A DNA stretch of 33,533 nucleotides from JBLNDG01 sp050261415 (GTDB lineage Bacteria > Bacillota > Clostridia > Lutisporales > Lutisporaceae), in the NCBI GenBank assembly GCA_050261415.1, contig JBLNDG010000096.1, positions 1 to 33,533 of the forward strand, written 5' to 3'. Positions 14,478 to 22,636 of this stretch are shown here, piece by piece. Position numbers and translations under genes: made by a program. The notes below the pieces were generated by a model. The model searched no databases and was not told where the DNA came from. It saw only the letters and a list, made by a program, of their open reading frames with translations. The number at the start of each line of letters is the position of its first letter. Within the stretch, counting starts at the first letter, position 1.

Positions 14478-15965
14478 ATGTACAAATTGGATCAAACCAA
14501 AACACCACTGTTTGACGCACTTTTGGAGTATGTGAATAATAACACTATCCCCTTCCATGTACCAGGCCATAAGAAAGGCCAGGGTATGGTCAATAAGTTT
14601 AGGGACTTTGTCGGTACGAATGTCTTATCGATTGATGTTACTGTATTTAAACAGGTGGACAGTCTTCATAAGCCAACGGGAGTCATTAAAGAGGCGCAAG
14701 AGCTTGCTGCCGATGCCTATAATGCGGATTACACTTTCTTTTCAATTCACGGAACTTCCGGTGCCATACAGGCAATGATAATGAGCGTAGTTAGCCAGGG
14801 CGACAAAATATTGATTCCAAGAAACGTGCACAAGTCAGTAACTGCCGGAATTATCCTCAGTGGAGCAAACCCGGTCTATATGCATCCGGAAATAGACAAC
14901 AGGGTTGGTGTTGCACTTAACGTAACACCAGAAACAGTCAGAAAGACCCTGGAGCAAAATAGGGATGCAAAAGCCATACTTATTGTTAATCCGACATACT
15001 ACGGTGTTTCAACAGACATTGCAGAAATTGCCAGAATCGTTCATGAGTACAACATTCCCCTTATTGTCGATGAAGCTCACGGACCTCATCTTCACTTCAA
15101 CGACAAGCTTCCTATTTCAGCTATGGATGCCGGAGCGGACATTTGTGCCCAGAGCACCCACAAAATAGTCGGTTCTATGACGCAGAGCTCACTGCTCAAT
15201 GTAAAACAAGGATTAGTGGATGTTAACAGGGTTAAAACAGTGATGAGCCTCCTTCAGACAACAAGTCCTTCATATATACTTCTTGCCTCCCTTGACTGTG
15301 CAAGAATGCAGTTGGCTACTCAGGGCAAGCAGCTCATAGATGAAGCAATCGAACTTGCCAAGTATGCCAGGGAGAAAATCAACAATATCAAAGGTTTGTA
15401 CTGCTTTGGCGAAGAAGTTTTACAGAAAAAGGGCGCATATGGTTTCGACCCTACAAAAATTACAATAACCTGCAAGGATCTTGGCCTCTCCGGGTATGAG
15501 CTTGAAAGAATCCTGGCAGAAAAATATTTCATTCAGCCTGAACTGTCCGACCTTTACAATATACTTTGCGTATTCTCCTTTGGAGATACAAAGAGAACAG
15601 TTGATGCATTAATAGATGCTCTTACAGAAATAAGTGCTGAACAAAGCTGCAAAGAGATTGCAAAATCTGAAGTACTCGGCATACCAAACATTCCTGAAAG
15701 TGTTCTTACCCCAAGGGATGCCTTTAACAGCCTGACTATTTCAGTACCTATTGAAGACAGTATAGGCCTTATAAGCGCCGAATTCTTAATGGCTTACCCT
15801 CCGGGAATACCGGTACTTTGCCCAGGAGAGATAATTACCCAGGAAATAGTAGATTATGTCAAAGCCCTTAAGGCAGCTAACCTTTATGTACAAGGAACTC
15901 AAGACCCTGAAGTTAACAATATAAAAATAGTCAGTGACTTACAGATTCTCAATACAAATGCATAA
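14478..15965 (+). CDS. speA: Orn/Lys/Arg decarboxylase, probably arginine decarboxylase
   Basis: PLP-dependent fold type I decarboxylase of 495 residues, the size of Bacillus SpeA. Visible motifs are FHVPGHKKGQGM (26-37), FFSIHGTSGAIQAM (87-100, cofactor binding), PLIVDEAHGPHLHF (194-207, D198 and H201) and STHKIVGSMTQSS (226-238, Schiff-base K229). The C-terminal domain has MAYPPGIPVLCPGE. Neighbouring speE supports a biosynthetic polyamine role, producing agmatine from arginine. Lysine or ornithine as substrate cannot be excluded by sequence. An agmatinase gene is not nearby. AAGGAAGG precedes the ATG. A leader terminator suggests regulation by attenuation. Confidence 0.9.
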   Translation: MYKLDQTKTPLFDALLEYVNNNTIPFHVPGHKKGQGMVNKFRDFVGTNVLSIDVTVFKQVDSLHKPTGVIKEAQELAADAYNADYTFFSIHGTSGAIQAMIMSVVSQGDKILIPRNVHKSVTAGIILSGANPVYMHPEIDNRVGVALNVTPETVRKTLEQNRDAKAILIVNPTYYGVSTDIAEIARIVHEYNIPLIVDEAHGPHLHFNDKLPISAMDAGADICAQSTHKIVGSMTQSSLLNVKQGLVDVNRVKTVMSLLQTTSPSYILLASLDCARMQLATQGKQLIDEAIELAKYAREKINNIKGLYCFGEEVLQKKGAYGFDPTKITITCKDLGLSGYELERILAEKYFIQPELSDLYNILCVFSFGDTKRTVDALIDALTEISAEQSCKEIAKSEVLGIPNIPESVLTPRDAFNSLTISVPIEDSIGLISAEFLMAYPPGIPVLCPGEIITQEIVDYVKALKAANLYVQGTQDPEVNNIKIVSDLQILNTNA

Positions 15966-15994
15966 ATGAAACTCAATAAATAGCAGTATGGTTG

Positions 15995-16026
15995 AAAGTG
16001 AGGTTTTAAAGCCTCACTTTTATTTT
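15995..16026 (+). terminator. Rho-independent terminator after speA
   Basis: AAAGTGAGG (15995-16003), loop, CCTCACTTT followed by TATTTT. Confidence 0.85.
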
Positions 16027-16046
16027 GGGCAAATAAAAGGTTTGCA

Positions 16047-16075
16047 TTGAGTTACATCTCAAGCTGTTATATAAT
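16047..16075 (+). promoter_or_regulatory. Sigma-A promoter of the asparaginase gene
   Basis: TTGAGT (16047-16052), 17-nt spacer, perfect TATAAT (16070-16075). The 5' leader is about 90 nt, AT-rich, and ends in GGGGGG before the ATG. Confidence 0.65.
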
Positions 16076-16172
16076 TATCCTTGGTGAGTACTTAAAATTT
16101 TTTACATATTCAACTTATTTTTTATGGAAATCTTTTGTTTAGTCTTTTAACTACTATGCAGGGGGGTTTAGT

Positions 16173-17156
16173 ATGAAAAAGATCATAATAATATTTACCG
16201 GCGGCACTATAGCGATGAAGAAGGATGAGAAAACCAAAGCAGCAATTCCCGCAATGTCTGGTGAAGAAATATTGCAGATGACGCCGGGAATAGAAAACAT
16301 AGCCGAGATACATTTTCTTAACTTCAGCAATATTCCAGGCCCGCACATGACACCGGAGAAAATGTTCGAACTGTCCAAAACAATACAGCACAAGCTTAAT
16401 GAAGAAGGCTTTGACGGCGCTGTGGTTACCCACGGTACCGACTCCCTCGAAGAAACCGCATACCTTGTAGACCTGACCGCCAATTCAGAAAAACCCATTG
16501 TTTTTGTTGGAGCAATGAAAAGCAGTTCGGAACTTGGCTGGGACGGTCCTGTAAACCTTATAGCGGCAGTATGTGCAGCTGGTTCCGATGATGCATATAA
16601 CAGGGGCGTGCTCGTTGTTATGAACAATGAAATTCATTCGGCCGCTCAAGTTACAAAGACCAATACACATACCCTTGATACTTTCAAGAGTGTAGACTTT
16701 GGCCCTATAGGCTTTATAGACAATGATAAGGCTTATTTCTACCACAGCTATACCAAAAGGCAATACATCCCCGCCAGCAATATTGACAGCATGGTCGATC
16801 TTATAAAAACCGGCTGCGGTATGGATGATAGATTGCTGAAATTCTGTGTCGACTCAGGCTCTCATGGAATTGTCATAGAGGGAATGGGCAGGGGAAATAT
16901 ACCTCCACAGATGGTTAATGGAGTAGATTACGCACTTCTTAAGGGCATCCCCATCGTACTCGTTTCGAGATGCCTGATGGGAAAAGTTCTTGACGACTAT
17001 GGATACCACGGAGCAGGCAAAGAGCTTACACAAAAAGGAGTTATCCTTGGAGACAATCTCCCCGGCCAAAAAGCAAGAATAAAGCTTATGGTAGCTCTTG
17101 GACTTACAAAAGATATAACTGAAATTAAGGATATTTTCGAGAAAAACTATTATTAA
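16173..17156 (+). CDS. ansA: L-asparaginase (type I/cytoplasmic)
   Basis: Hydrolyses asparagine to aspartate and ammonia. 327 residues with no signal peptide, so cytoplasmic. The first catalytic threonine is in TGGTIA (residues 9-14, T12). The second set is THGTDSLEETAY (86-97, T89 and D90), and K116 follows in FVGAMKSSSELGWDG. The C-terminal half has HGIVIEGMGRGNIPP and VLVSRCLMGKV, as in the family. It could alternatively be a broad-specificity amidase of the same family. Single-gene unit, with its own promoter upstream and two hairpins downstream. Confidence 0.93.
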   Translation: MKKIIIIFTGGTIAMKKDEKTKAAIPAMSGEEILQMTPGIENIAEIHFLNFSNIPGPHMTPEKMFELSKTIQHKLNEEGFDGAVVTHGTDSLEETAYLVDLTANSEKPIVFVGAMKSSSELGWDGPVNLIAAVCAAGSDDAYNRGVLVVMNNEIHSAAQVTKTNTHTLDTFKSVDFGPIGFIDNDKAYFYHSYTKRQYIPASNIDSMVDLIKTGCGMDDRLLKFCVDSGSHGIVIEGMGRGNIPPQMVNGVDYALLKGIPIVLVSRCLMGKVLDDYGYHGAGKELTQKGVILGDNLPGQKARIKLMVALGLTKDITEIKDIFEKNYY

Positions 17157-17159
17157 TAA

Positions 17160-17189
17160 AGAACAGTATCGTTGTTACCATACTGTTCT
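17160..17189 (+). terminator. Hairpin directly after ansA
   Basis: AGAACAGTAT (17160-17169) pairs perfectly with ATACTGTTCT (17180-17189), 10-nt loop. It has no long T run of its own and is followed at once by the stronger hairpin at 17193-17228. Confidence 0.55.
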
Positions 17190-17192
17190 GTT

Positions 17193-17228
17193 AAAAAAAG
17201 CTTGGTACGACTGTACCAAGCTTTTTTT
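17193..17228. terminator. Bidirectional terminator between ansA and tmk
   Basis: Seven A, GCTTGGTAC (17200-17208), loop GACT, GTACCAAGC (17213-17221), seven T. Perfectly symmetrical, so it should work for both converging genes. It touches the tmk stop codon. Confidence 0.92.
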
Positions 17229-17838
17229 AACAGTTGTAGGATTTTTTAAGATACTGTGAAAACTTGTCCCATATGTTTTTGTGCACTTCAGGAATTGTTT
17301 CCGAAGCATCAACCACAATCCACCCATATTCCTTTGCGAGCTCAAGGTATGTATTCCTTACCTTGTCAAGAAAACCGTAACTCTTCTCATACACATCACG
17401 TTTTTCTTCGCTCTTCCTGCTTCTTGATACCTCACTGCTTATATCCAGCACAATAACGATATCAGGCTGTGGCAGGAACTTTTCCAGGCTGCTTGCCCAT
17501 TTTTCATCTATACCGTTTACAACACCGTAAGCAATACCGGAAGGAATGTATCTGTCGGCAATTACGAAATCATTCTCTTCGAGCATTTTATTTATCTTAT
17601 CCATCATTTCATATCTGTTCACTACGTATAACATTTGCCTTACTATAGGCGAGTACTCTGTTTTCCCGTCCAAAAATGCCCTTAACTCCTTTCCTATAGG
17701 AGTTTCGTAATCCGGGAAATATATGTGTCCTACACCATAACCCATATCCCTAAGCCTTTTTGTGAGCATTTTTGATTGTGTTTCTTTTCCTGATTGATCT
17801 ATTCCTTCGAATGTAAGTATCATTCCTCGTTTTTTCAA
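17227..17838 (-). CDS. tmk: Thymidylate kinase (dTMP kinase)
   Basis: Phosphorylates dTMP to dTDP. About 203 residues. The P-loop reads FEGIDQSGKETQS instead of the common GxDGAGKTTQ, typical of a divergent clostridial branch. The DR motif is IADRYIPSGIAYG. The dTMP-site segment is YFPDYETPIGKELRAFL. The most likely start is a TTG at 17838, 7 nt after AAGGAGGT; the first in-frame ATG (17823) is too far from that site. It follows mtnP by about 21 nt and is probably co-transcribed. Because many genomes have another tmk near holB, this could be a second copy. Confidence 0.88.
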   Translation of the reverse strand: MKKRGMILTFEGIDQSGKETQSKMLTKRLRDMGYGVGHIYFPDYETPIGKELRAFLDGKTEYSPIVRQMLYVVNRYEMMDKINKMLEENDFVIADRYIPSGIAYGVVNGIDEKWASSLEKFLPQPDIVIVLDISSEVSRSRKSEEKRDVYEKSYGFLDKVRNTYLELAKEYGWIVVDASETIPEVHKNIWDKFSQYLKKSYNC

Positions 17839-17859
17839 ATGCCGGACCTCCTTCAAATC

Positions 17860-18609
17860 TTACAGCATCTCTATCATTCTATATATTACTTTCTTTACTT
17901 TGTCGTTATTTTCATTGAATACCCTGAATACTTCCTCTTCCGTAACAGGCTTTATCTCATCATTGCCCTCTAGCCCTGCATCGTAGTCAGTAATCAAAGA
18001 TATATTCACATATGGTATTTCAAGTTCTTTAGCCAGTATACATTCAGGATACTGGGTCATATTTATAACTTCCCAGCCCATCTTGCTGAACCATCTGCTT
18101 TCTGCCTTCGTAGAAAACCTTGGGCCTTGTATTACAACTACGGTGCCTTTGTTATGCACCCTTACTCCCATTTCATCACAAACCTTGATTGCCAGCTTTC
18201 TTAGGCCTTCGTCATAGGGCTCCGCAGCACTTATATGCTTTGTTTCCGGGCCTTCAAAATATGTGTCCTTCCTGCCCCATGTCATATCTACGAACTGGTC
18301 GCATACAACGAACTCTCCCGGCTTTATATAAGCCTGCAAGCTTCCTGAAGCCGTGGGAGCCATTATGTATTTTACTCCGAGCATTTTCATAGCATACAAA
18401 TTCGCTCTATATGGTATCGTATGGGGAGGAAAGGAATGCTTCTTCCCATGTCTTGGCAGGAAAGCTACAGTTTTGTCCCCTACTTTGGCAAGAGCTATCT
18501 TTTCACTTGGTTTGCCATAGGGTGTTTCTATCTCAATTTCTTCTACGTTATCCAGAAAGGAGTAAAAACCCGAACCGCCAAAAACTCCAATATCAGCTCT
18601 ATAATTCAT
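17860..18609 (-). CDS. mtnP: S-methyl-5'-thioadenosine phosphorylase
   Basis: Phosphorolysis of methylthioadenosine (the by-product of spermidine synthase) to adenine and methylthioribose-1-phosphate. 249 residues, PNP/MTAP family: GVFGGSGFYSFL at the N-terminus, FLPRHGKKHSFPPHTIPYRAN (shown in part: RHGKKHSFPPHTIPYRAN) for phosphate binding, MAPTASGSL, VVIQGPRFSTKAESRWF and NMTQYPECILAKE. The TDYDAG segment keeps the aspartates linked to adenine binding, so MTA rather than methylthioinosine is favoured. The ATG at 18609 has AGGAGGT upstream and is preferred over the longer frame. It lies upstream of tmk. Confidence 0.9.
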   Translation of the reverse strand: MNYRADIGVFGGSGFYSFLDNVEEIEIETPYGKPSEKIALAKVGDKTVAFLPRHGKKHSFPPHTIPYRANLYAMKMLGVKYIMAPTASGSLQAYIKPGEFVVCDQFVDMTWGRKDTYFEGPETKHISAAEPYDEGLRKLAIKVCDEMGVRVHNKGTVVVIQGPRFSTKAESRWFSKMGWEVINMTQYPECILAKELEIPYVNISLITDYDAGLEGNDEIKPVTEEEVFRVFNENNDKVKKVIYRMIEML

Positions 18610-18707
18610 GATTATACCTCCTTGCTTATTTCCAATATGCACTAATACTATATTACTATAATACAGGCACCTAAACAAGACGAGAATATAAGTTCCACCA
18701 GAGATAC

Positions 18708-18836
18708 AATAAAAGTAGCCATGTACAATCTTTCTATACGATGCCTATCTATAGCATGGCTGCTTTCGTTACATAAGTGGCTATAGAAGCAAATGGTATG
18801 TATAACAGAGCATATGCTTCAGTATACATACCATTT
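18708..18836 (-). repeat. Interspersed repeat, short copy (129 bp)
   Basis: Second copy of the element at 9819-10207, without its 260-bp middle. On the minus strand it begins 14 nt after the L25/ctc stop codon and ends in CATGGCTACTTTTATT. That end can pair with AGCCATG about 35 nt earlier, so the unit could act as a terminator for ctc. The 14-bp AAATGGTATGTATA hairpin and the TCTATAGC/GCTATAGA stem are both intact. Confidence 0.85.
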
Positions 18837-18850
18837 CACTTGTTGAGCAG

Positions 18851-19489
18851 CTATTTCTCTTTTTCCTTTTTCTTATCTTCTTTTTCCGTAGTCACAAGCT
18901 CCGGTTCTATCCTATCGAATTCCAGGTTTACCGGCTGTTCCCTTGCCTGCAGGATGGAGAGCACAACCTCTTCTCCGCTGTTAACAATCGACAGTTCTTC
19001 TGATATTTCTATATCAGACACTCTGAATACTTCGCCGATCTTCGTCTTTGATGCATCAACAATAATGCTTGGCGGAATCTTTTCCACCTCGCCCTCAACT
19101 TCAATCCCGTTCATCTGCTTGTTAATTACCCAGCCGTTTCTTTCTACTCTTTCCCCATTGATGACCAATACGGGAATTTCCGCATGAATTATCTCATGCA
19201 GTGCAACCGGCTGGAAATCGACATGTATTAATCTATTATTAACAGGATCCCTTTGAACTTCCTTTATAATGGCTGCTACTTCGTCGCTTCCCAGCTTTAG
19301 TTTAACTACAACATTCTCCCCGTTTTTGGACAGAACGTTATTGATTTCCTTCTCATCAATCTTAAGAAGTCTCCCGTTGGTTTCCTTCTCATAGAGTATT
19401 GCCGGTATCTTATGCTCTCTGCCAAGCTTCTTTGACTGTTTATTCCCTGATTCGTTTCTTATACTTGCACTCAGGTCAACATTCCTCAT
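18851..19489 (-). CDS. rplY: 50S ribosomal protein L25 / general stress protein Ctc
   Basis: Binds 5S rRNA in the large subunit; the long TL5/Ctc form with a C-terminal domain. 212 residues. The N-terminal L25 part (about 1-90) has SKKLGREHKIPAILYEKE and NRLIHVDFQPVAL. The C-terminal beta domain (about 95-185) is followed by a very charged tail (TTEKEDKKKEKEK). The ATG at 19489 is 7 nt after GGAGG; the frame extends to 19516 without support. A sigma-F/sigma-B-like promoter lies just upstream. In Bacillus, ctc is the classic sigma-B stress gene. Confidence 0.93.
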   Translation of the reverse strand: MRNVDLSASIRNESGNKQSKKLGREHKIPAILYEKETNGRLLKIDEKEINNVLSKNGENVVVKLKLGSDEVAAIIKEVQRDPVNNRLIHVDFQPVALHEIIHAEIPVLVINGERVERNGWVINKQMNGIEVEGEVEKIPPSIIVDASKTKIGEVFRVSDIEISEELSIVNSGEEVVLSILQAREQPVNLEFDRIEPELVTTEKEDKKKEKEK

Positions 19490-19522
19490 AAAAAAACCTC
19501 CATAAATGATTTTCATCTATGG

Positions 19523-19551
19523 AGTATTCCCATTAATTTCAACAAATAAAC
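19523..19551 (-). promoter_or_regulatory. Sigma-F/sigma-B-like promoter of ctc
   Basis: Minus strand GTTTAT (19551-19546), 14 nt, GGGAATACT (19531-19523). This is close to the sigma-B consensus (GTTTAA, 12-15 nt, GGGTAT), and the -10 fits the sigma-F pattern (GGNNANANT). A start near 19516 would give a leader of about 28 nt ending in the GGAGG site. No equally good sigma-A promoter is seen in this gap. Confidence 0.4.
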
Positions 19552-19620
19552 AAAATAACAACTGAAGCTATATACAATATGATAGTTATTTACATCATCT
19601 CATTACTGTATAGGGTATCT

Positions 19621-19711
19621 GGCAATAGGCACGAGGCAATAGGCAATGCACAAAAAGGACCTCGAATCGATACATCCATCCAATTGCCCATCGCCCATAA
19701 CCCATAGCCTA
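19621..19711. repeat. Heptamer repeats in inverted arms
   Basis: Left arm: GGCAATA, GGCACGA, GGCAATA, GGCAATG (19621-19648). Right arm: TTGCCCA, TCGCCCA, TAACCCA, TAGCCTA (19684-19711), roughly the complement of the left in the same 7-nt rhythm. The arms can pair around a 35-nt loop. It lies just after the stop of the gene at 19718, where it may end transcription. Confidence 0.7.
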
Positions 19712-19717
19712 TCTAGT

Positions 19718-20257
19718 CTATCTCGGCTTGCAGATGATCTCCTCTATCTTTGTTTTCAAAATATCTCTGGCGTGGGCCGGTTTTAAAATTACTGCACTGT
19801 CCGCTCCCCTGTTTGTCCCGCCGATTGCAATGATGCATTCCCCGTGGGGTATCATACCCGCATCCAATGCCATTACGGATATTTCCACGCATACTTTAAT
19901 ACCTTGCCCGAACATTCTCAATGTATTCGACATTATCTCCAGGGGATATATGCCTCCGAATTTTGAGCTTAAGCCCCTTTCCGCTCCTGATAATACATGG
20001 GTTCCTGTCATTACCCTCACACCCTTGCTTTCCAGTTCTTTTCTCATCTTGGAATCCATCTCGTTTTCTCCAGGCTCTTTAAAGCCGTTTGCATGGGTTA
20101 CGCATACTACGTTTAATCCGCAGTTTTCCAGTAGCTTTGCAGTACTACCTGTGTTGGAAGCTACGACAATATGTTTTATTCCCTTTTCCTTTGCTGTTTT
20201 CAAAGCCAGATCAATTGTTTTTTCTGTATATTCCTTTCCTGCTCCATCCCAATACAT
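19718..20257 (-). CDS. Stand-alone pyruvate kinase C-terminal-domain-like protein
   Basis: 179 residues resembling the alpha/beta C-terminal domain of pyruvate kinase without the catalytic barrel. Visible: KGIKHIVVASNTGSTAKLL (18 residues shown: GIKHIVVASNTGSTAKLL), NVVCVTHANGFKEPG, VRVMTGTHVLSGAERG and CIIAIGGTNRGADSAVILKP. The SNTGSTA segment resembles a phosphate-binding loop. Function unknown; it may sense or bind a small metabolite. AGGGAGG precedes the ATG by 7 nt. It is the last gene of a minus-strand run with the 83-aa protein and the helicase. Confidence 0.6.
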   Translation of the reverse strand: MYWDGAGKEYTEKTIDLALKTAKEKGIKHIVVASNTGSTAKLLENCGLNVVCVTHANGFKEPGENEMDSKMRKELESKGVRVMTGTHVLSGAERGLSSKFGGIYPLEIMSNTLRMFGQGIKVCVEISVMALDAGMIPHGECIIAIGGTNRGADSAVILKPAHARDILKTKIEEIICKPR

Positions 20258-20280
20258 GTGGTTGCCTCCCTTCCATAATT

Positions 20281-20532
20281 CTAATATTCCAGGAATCTGC
20301 TCCCCAGATATCTTTTTATGATTTCCGGATCGCTTTCTTTTTCAATTAATATTGATTCCCTGTCCGAATCCTCAAATATCACTTCGACAGTTGCATCGCC
20401 CTTTAAAAACTGCTCGGCCACTGTCTTTTCGTCAACTTCACGGTACTGAACCTTCTTCCTTGCCTTCTCATTTCTTTTGAATTCCCTTGCAAAGAAGCTT
20501 CCTGACATTCTAATCACCCTAAGATAATTCAT
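20281..20532 (-). CDS. Conserved-looking small protein (83 aa), unknown function
   Basis: Small soluble, highly charged protein: a basic stretch FFAREFKRNEKARKKVQYREVD then an acidic part with TVEVIFEDSDRESILIEKE. No membrane segment or metal motif. Two starts are possible: the ATG at 20532 (GGAGG 7 nt upstream) and the ATG eight codons later (AGGGTG 6 nt upstream). It sits 61 nt after the helicase and 23 nt before the pyruvate-kinase-like gene, so co-transcription is likely. Family not recognised. Confidence 0.7.
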   Translation of the reverse strand: MNYLRVIRMSGSFFAREFKRNEKARKKVQYREVDEKTVAEQFLKGDATVEVIFEDSDRESILIEKESDPEIIKRYLGSRFLEY

Positions 20533-20593
20533 TTCTGCCCTCCTGCATGATATTGCTTATTTTGTATTTCATTCATCATTATCACTATTGTTA

Positions 20594-22636
20594 TTATATT
20601 AGCCTTATTATTTCATTTTGCAGACACGTTTTGAGTTTCAAATCCTTAATTACCCCTGCAAAATCAACTTTAATCCTTGTTGATTCCCCGGTTCCGTCTA
20701 TTTCCCTTATTACTCCCTCATAATAAATTTTATGAAATATTCGCTGCCCTATGTATACCTGTTTATCATAATCAGTGTTCTTGTAAATTTCATTTATGAA
20801 ACGTGAGGGCTTTGCCTGCTTGCCGTATCTTTTTCTCGGAGCAGCGATAAAAAGTTCCTTCTTGGCTCTGGTCATTGCAACATAAAAAAGTCTTCTTTCC
20901 TCTTCAAAATCCGTACCGTCGGATGAATCACCTTTTACATAAGGGGTCAAACCCTCTATGGAGCCGCAGATAAAAACCGTGTCAAATTCCAGCCCTTTAG
21001 CCCTGTGCATCGTAAGAAGCTTAACCTGGTTACCTCCGAAATCTTTAACAGTCTTCTCCCCAGACTTTTCACAGACCTCATCTATGTGCTGCAAATACTG
21101 CTCTATCCCTTTGAAGCCCTTGGTAGAGCTTTCTATTTCCTCTATAGTATCGAACAATGCCCTTGCGTTTATCCTCTTTAAACCAGCATACTCCCTCAGG
21201 TATTCATCGTAACTGATTACGTTCCTTATGTATTTAACTGCGTTATTTGTATTCATACCGGATAATCTTGCTATATCGTTTCTTAATTCATTTACAGCGT
21301 TTACCTGAAGCCTGTTCAAACCACAGTAAGTAATCAGGTTGTCCAGGAAATCCCCTTCAATTCTGTCCGCTCTCTCCAACGCTTCCTTGCTTATAAACCG
21401 TTTTGGCTTGTTCATTATCCTGATTAGTTCCTTATTGCTGCCAAGACCTCTTCCAAGCTTCAGATAGCCTGTTATATCCTTGAATATCCAATGGTTATAT
21501 ATGGAGGCTACTCCATCTAGAGTAACAAAAGGTATATTGGCATCCATAAAAGCATCTATTAGTGCCCTCGATTGCAAATTTGTCCTGTAAATCACCGCAA
21601 TCCCGGAATAATCGCTGCCCTTTTCCTTCATCCTTTCAATCCTCGACGCAATACTCCTGGCTTCCTCCTCGGAGTCTTCGGCTTCAAAGGTTACGGGTAT
21701 ATTGCCGGCACCGCCCACAGCTTCAAGGTTTTTCTCGTATCTCTTTTTATTGTTATTTATAACTGACAATGCAGATGTAAGTAAGTTTTTTGTAGTTCTG
21801 TAGTTGCTTCTGAGAAACACTTTTTTGCAGCCTGGGTACAGCTTTTCAAAATTCAGCAAAATATCAGGCGCAGCGCCTCTGAAGCCATATATTGACTGAT
21901 CATCATCACCGACGACGAAAATATTGTTGTCCGGTTCTGCTATAAGCTTTATTGTTTCAAACTGCAATATATTTATGTCCTGAAACTCATCAACCAGTAT
22001 AAACTTGAATTTGCTCCTCACTTCCTTGAGTATTCTTGAACTGCCTCTAAGTAGCCAATAGCAGTCGCTCAATATATCGTCGTAATCATATTTGCCCGAG
22101 CTCTGCTTTATTTCCTTGTATTCATTCATTATCTTCCTAAGCTGGTTCTTATCGCAGGAAGACGGCTCGTAGTCCCTAATATCCGTCATTGTGCTTGTTA
22201 CATAATCCATATCATTAATTATGTCTTTTAACTGTTCTTCATCCTCAGAAAACTCCAAATCCAGCTTCCTTAATATTGATCTCACAACGTTGAACTTCTG
22301 CCCTTCATCTATAAGGTCTTCCAGCTTATAACCCTTGTATTGCCTCAGTATCTTGTAAAAAACGGAGTGGAGCGTTCCAAAGTTTACCGCTCTTGCCTTA
22401 GCCTCACCAACAAGCTTTTCATACCTTGCTTTCATCTCATAGGCCGCAGCCCTTGAAAAGGTTACTACCAGTATGTTTTCCGGTTCAACAAGCTTCTTCC
22501 TTATCAGATTATATATTCTTGCCGTTATAATGGTAGTCTTTCCAGTACCCGGACCGGCAAGCACCATGCATGGGCCTTCGCCAAAGGCTGCGGCTTCAAG
22601 CTGTTCTTTATTTAAACCCTTCAAATATGATTGCAT
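20594..22636 (-). CDS. Superfamily 1 DNA helicase (UvrD/PcrA-like)
   Basis: ATP-driven 3'-5' DNA helicase, probably for repair. 680 residues. Q-motif near LNKEQLEAA (8-16); Walker A AGPGTGKTT (27-35); motif Ia VVTFSRAAAYEM; Walker B ILVDEFQD (213-220); motif III GDDDQSIYGFRGA (243-255); motif IV LRSNYR; motif V LLTMHRAKGLEFDTVF; motif VI RRLFYVAMTRAKKEL. The C-terminal YIGQRIFHKIYYEGVI resembles the PcrA polymerase-binding tail. It is shorter than PcrA (about 730), so a paralogue is likely. Its ATG follows the TAG of the upstream oxidoreductase with no gap (TAGATG) and no clear ribosome site, suggesting translational coupling. Confidence 0.92.
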   Translation of the reverse strand: MQSYLKGLNKEQLEAAAFGEGPCMVLAGPGTGKTTIITARIYNLIRKKLVEPENILVVTFSRAAAYEMKARYEKLVGEAKARAVNFGTLHSVFYKILRQYKGYKLEDLIDEGQKFNVVRSILRKLDLEFSEDEEQLKDIINDMDYVTSTMTDIRDYEPSSCDKNQLRKIMNEYKEIKQSSGKYDYDDILSDCYWLLRGSSRILKEVRSKFKFILVDEFQDINILQFETIKLIAEPDNNIFVVGDDDQSIYGFRGAAPDILLNFEKLYPGCKKVFLRSNYRTTKNLLTSALSVINNNKKRYEKNLEAVGGAGNIPVTFEAEDSEEEARSIASRIERMKEKGSDYSGIAVIYRTNLQSRALIDAFMDANIPFVTLDGVASIYNHWIFKDITGYLKLGRGLGSNKELIRIMNKPKRFISKEALERADRIEGDFLDNLITYCGLNRLQVNAVNELRNDIARLSGMNTNNAVKYIRNVISYDEYLREYAGLKRINARALFDTIEEIESSTKGFKGIEQYLQHIDEVCEKSGEKTVKDFGGNQVKLLTMHRAKGLEFDTVFICGSIEGLTPYVKGDSSDGTDFEEERRLFYVAMTRAKKELFIAAPRKRYGKQAKPSRFINEIYKNTDYDKQVYIGQRIFHKIYYEGVIREIDGTGESTRIKVDFAGVIKDLKLKTCLQNEIIRLI

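Noticed and set aside
14120..14570. Minus-strand frames of 81 and 100 codons in the speE-speA gap
   Set aside because: They run across the terminator and promoter, are AT-driven and lack ribosome sites.
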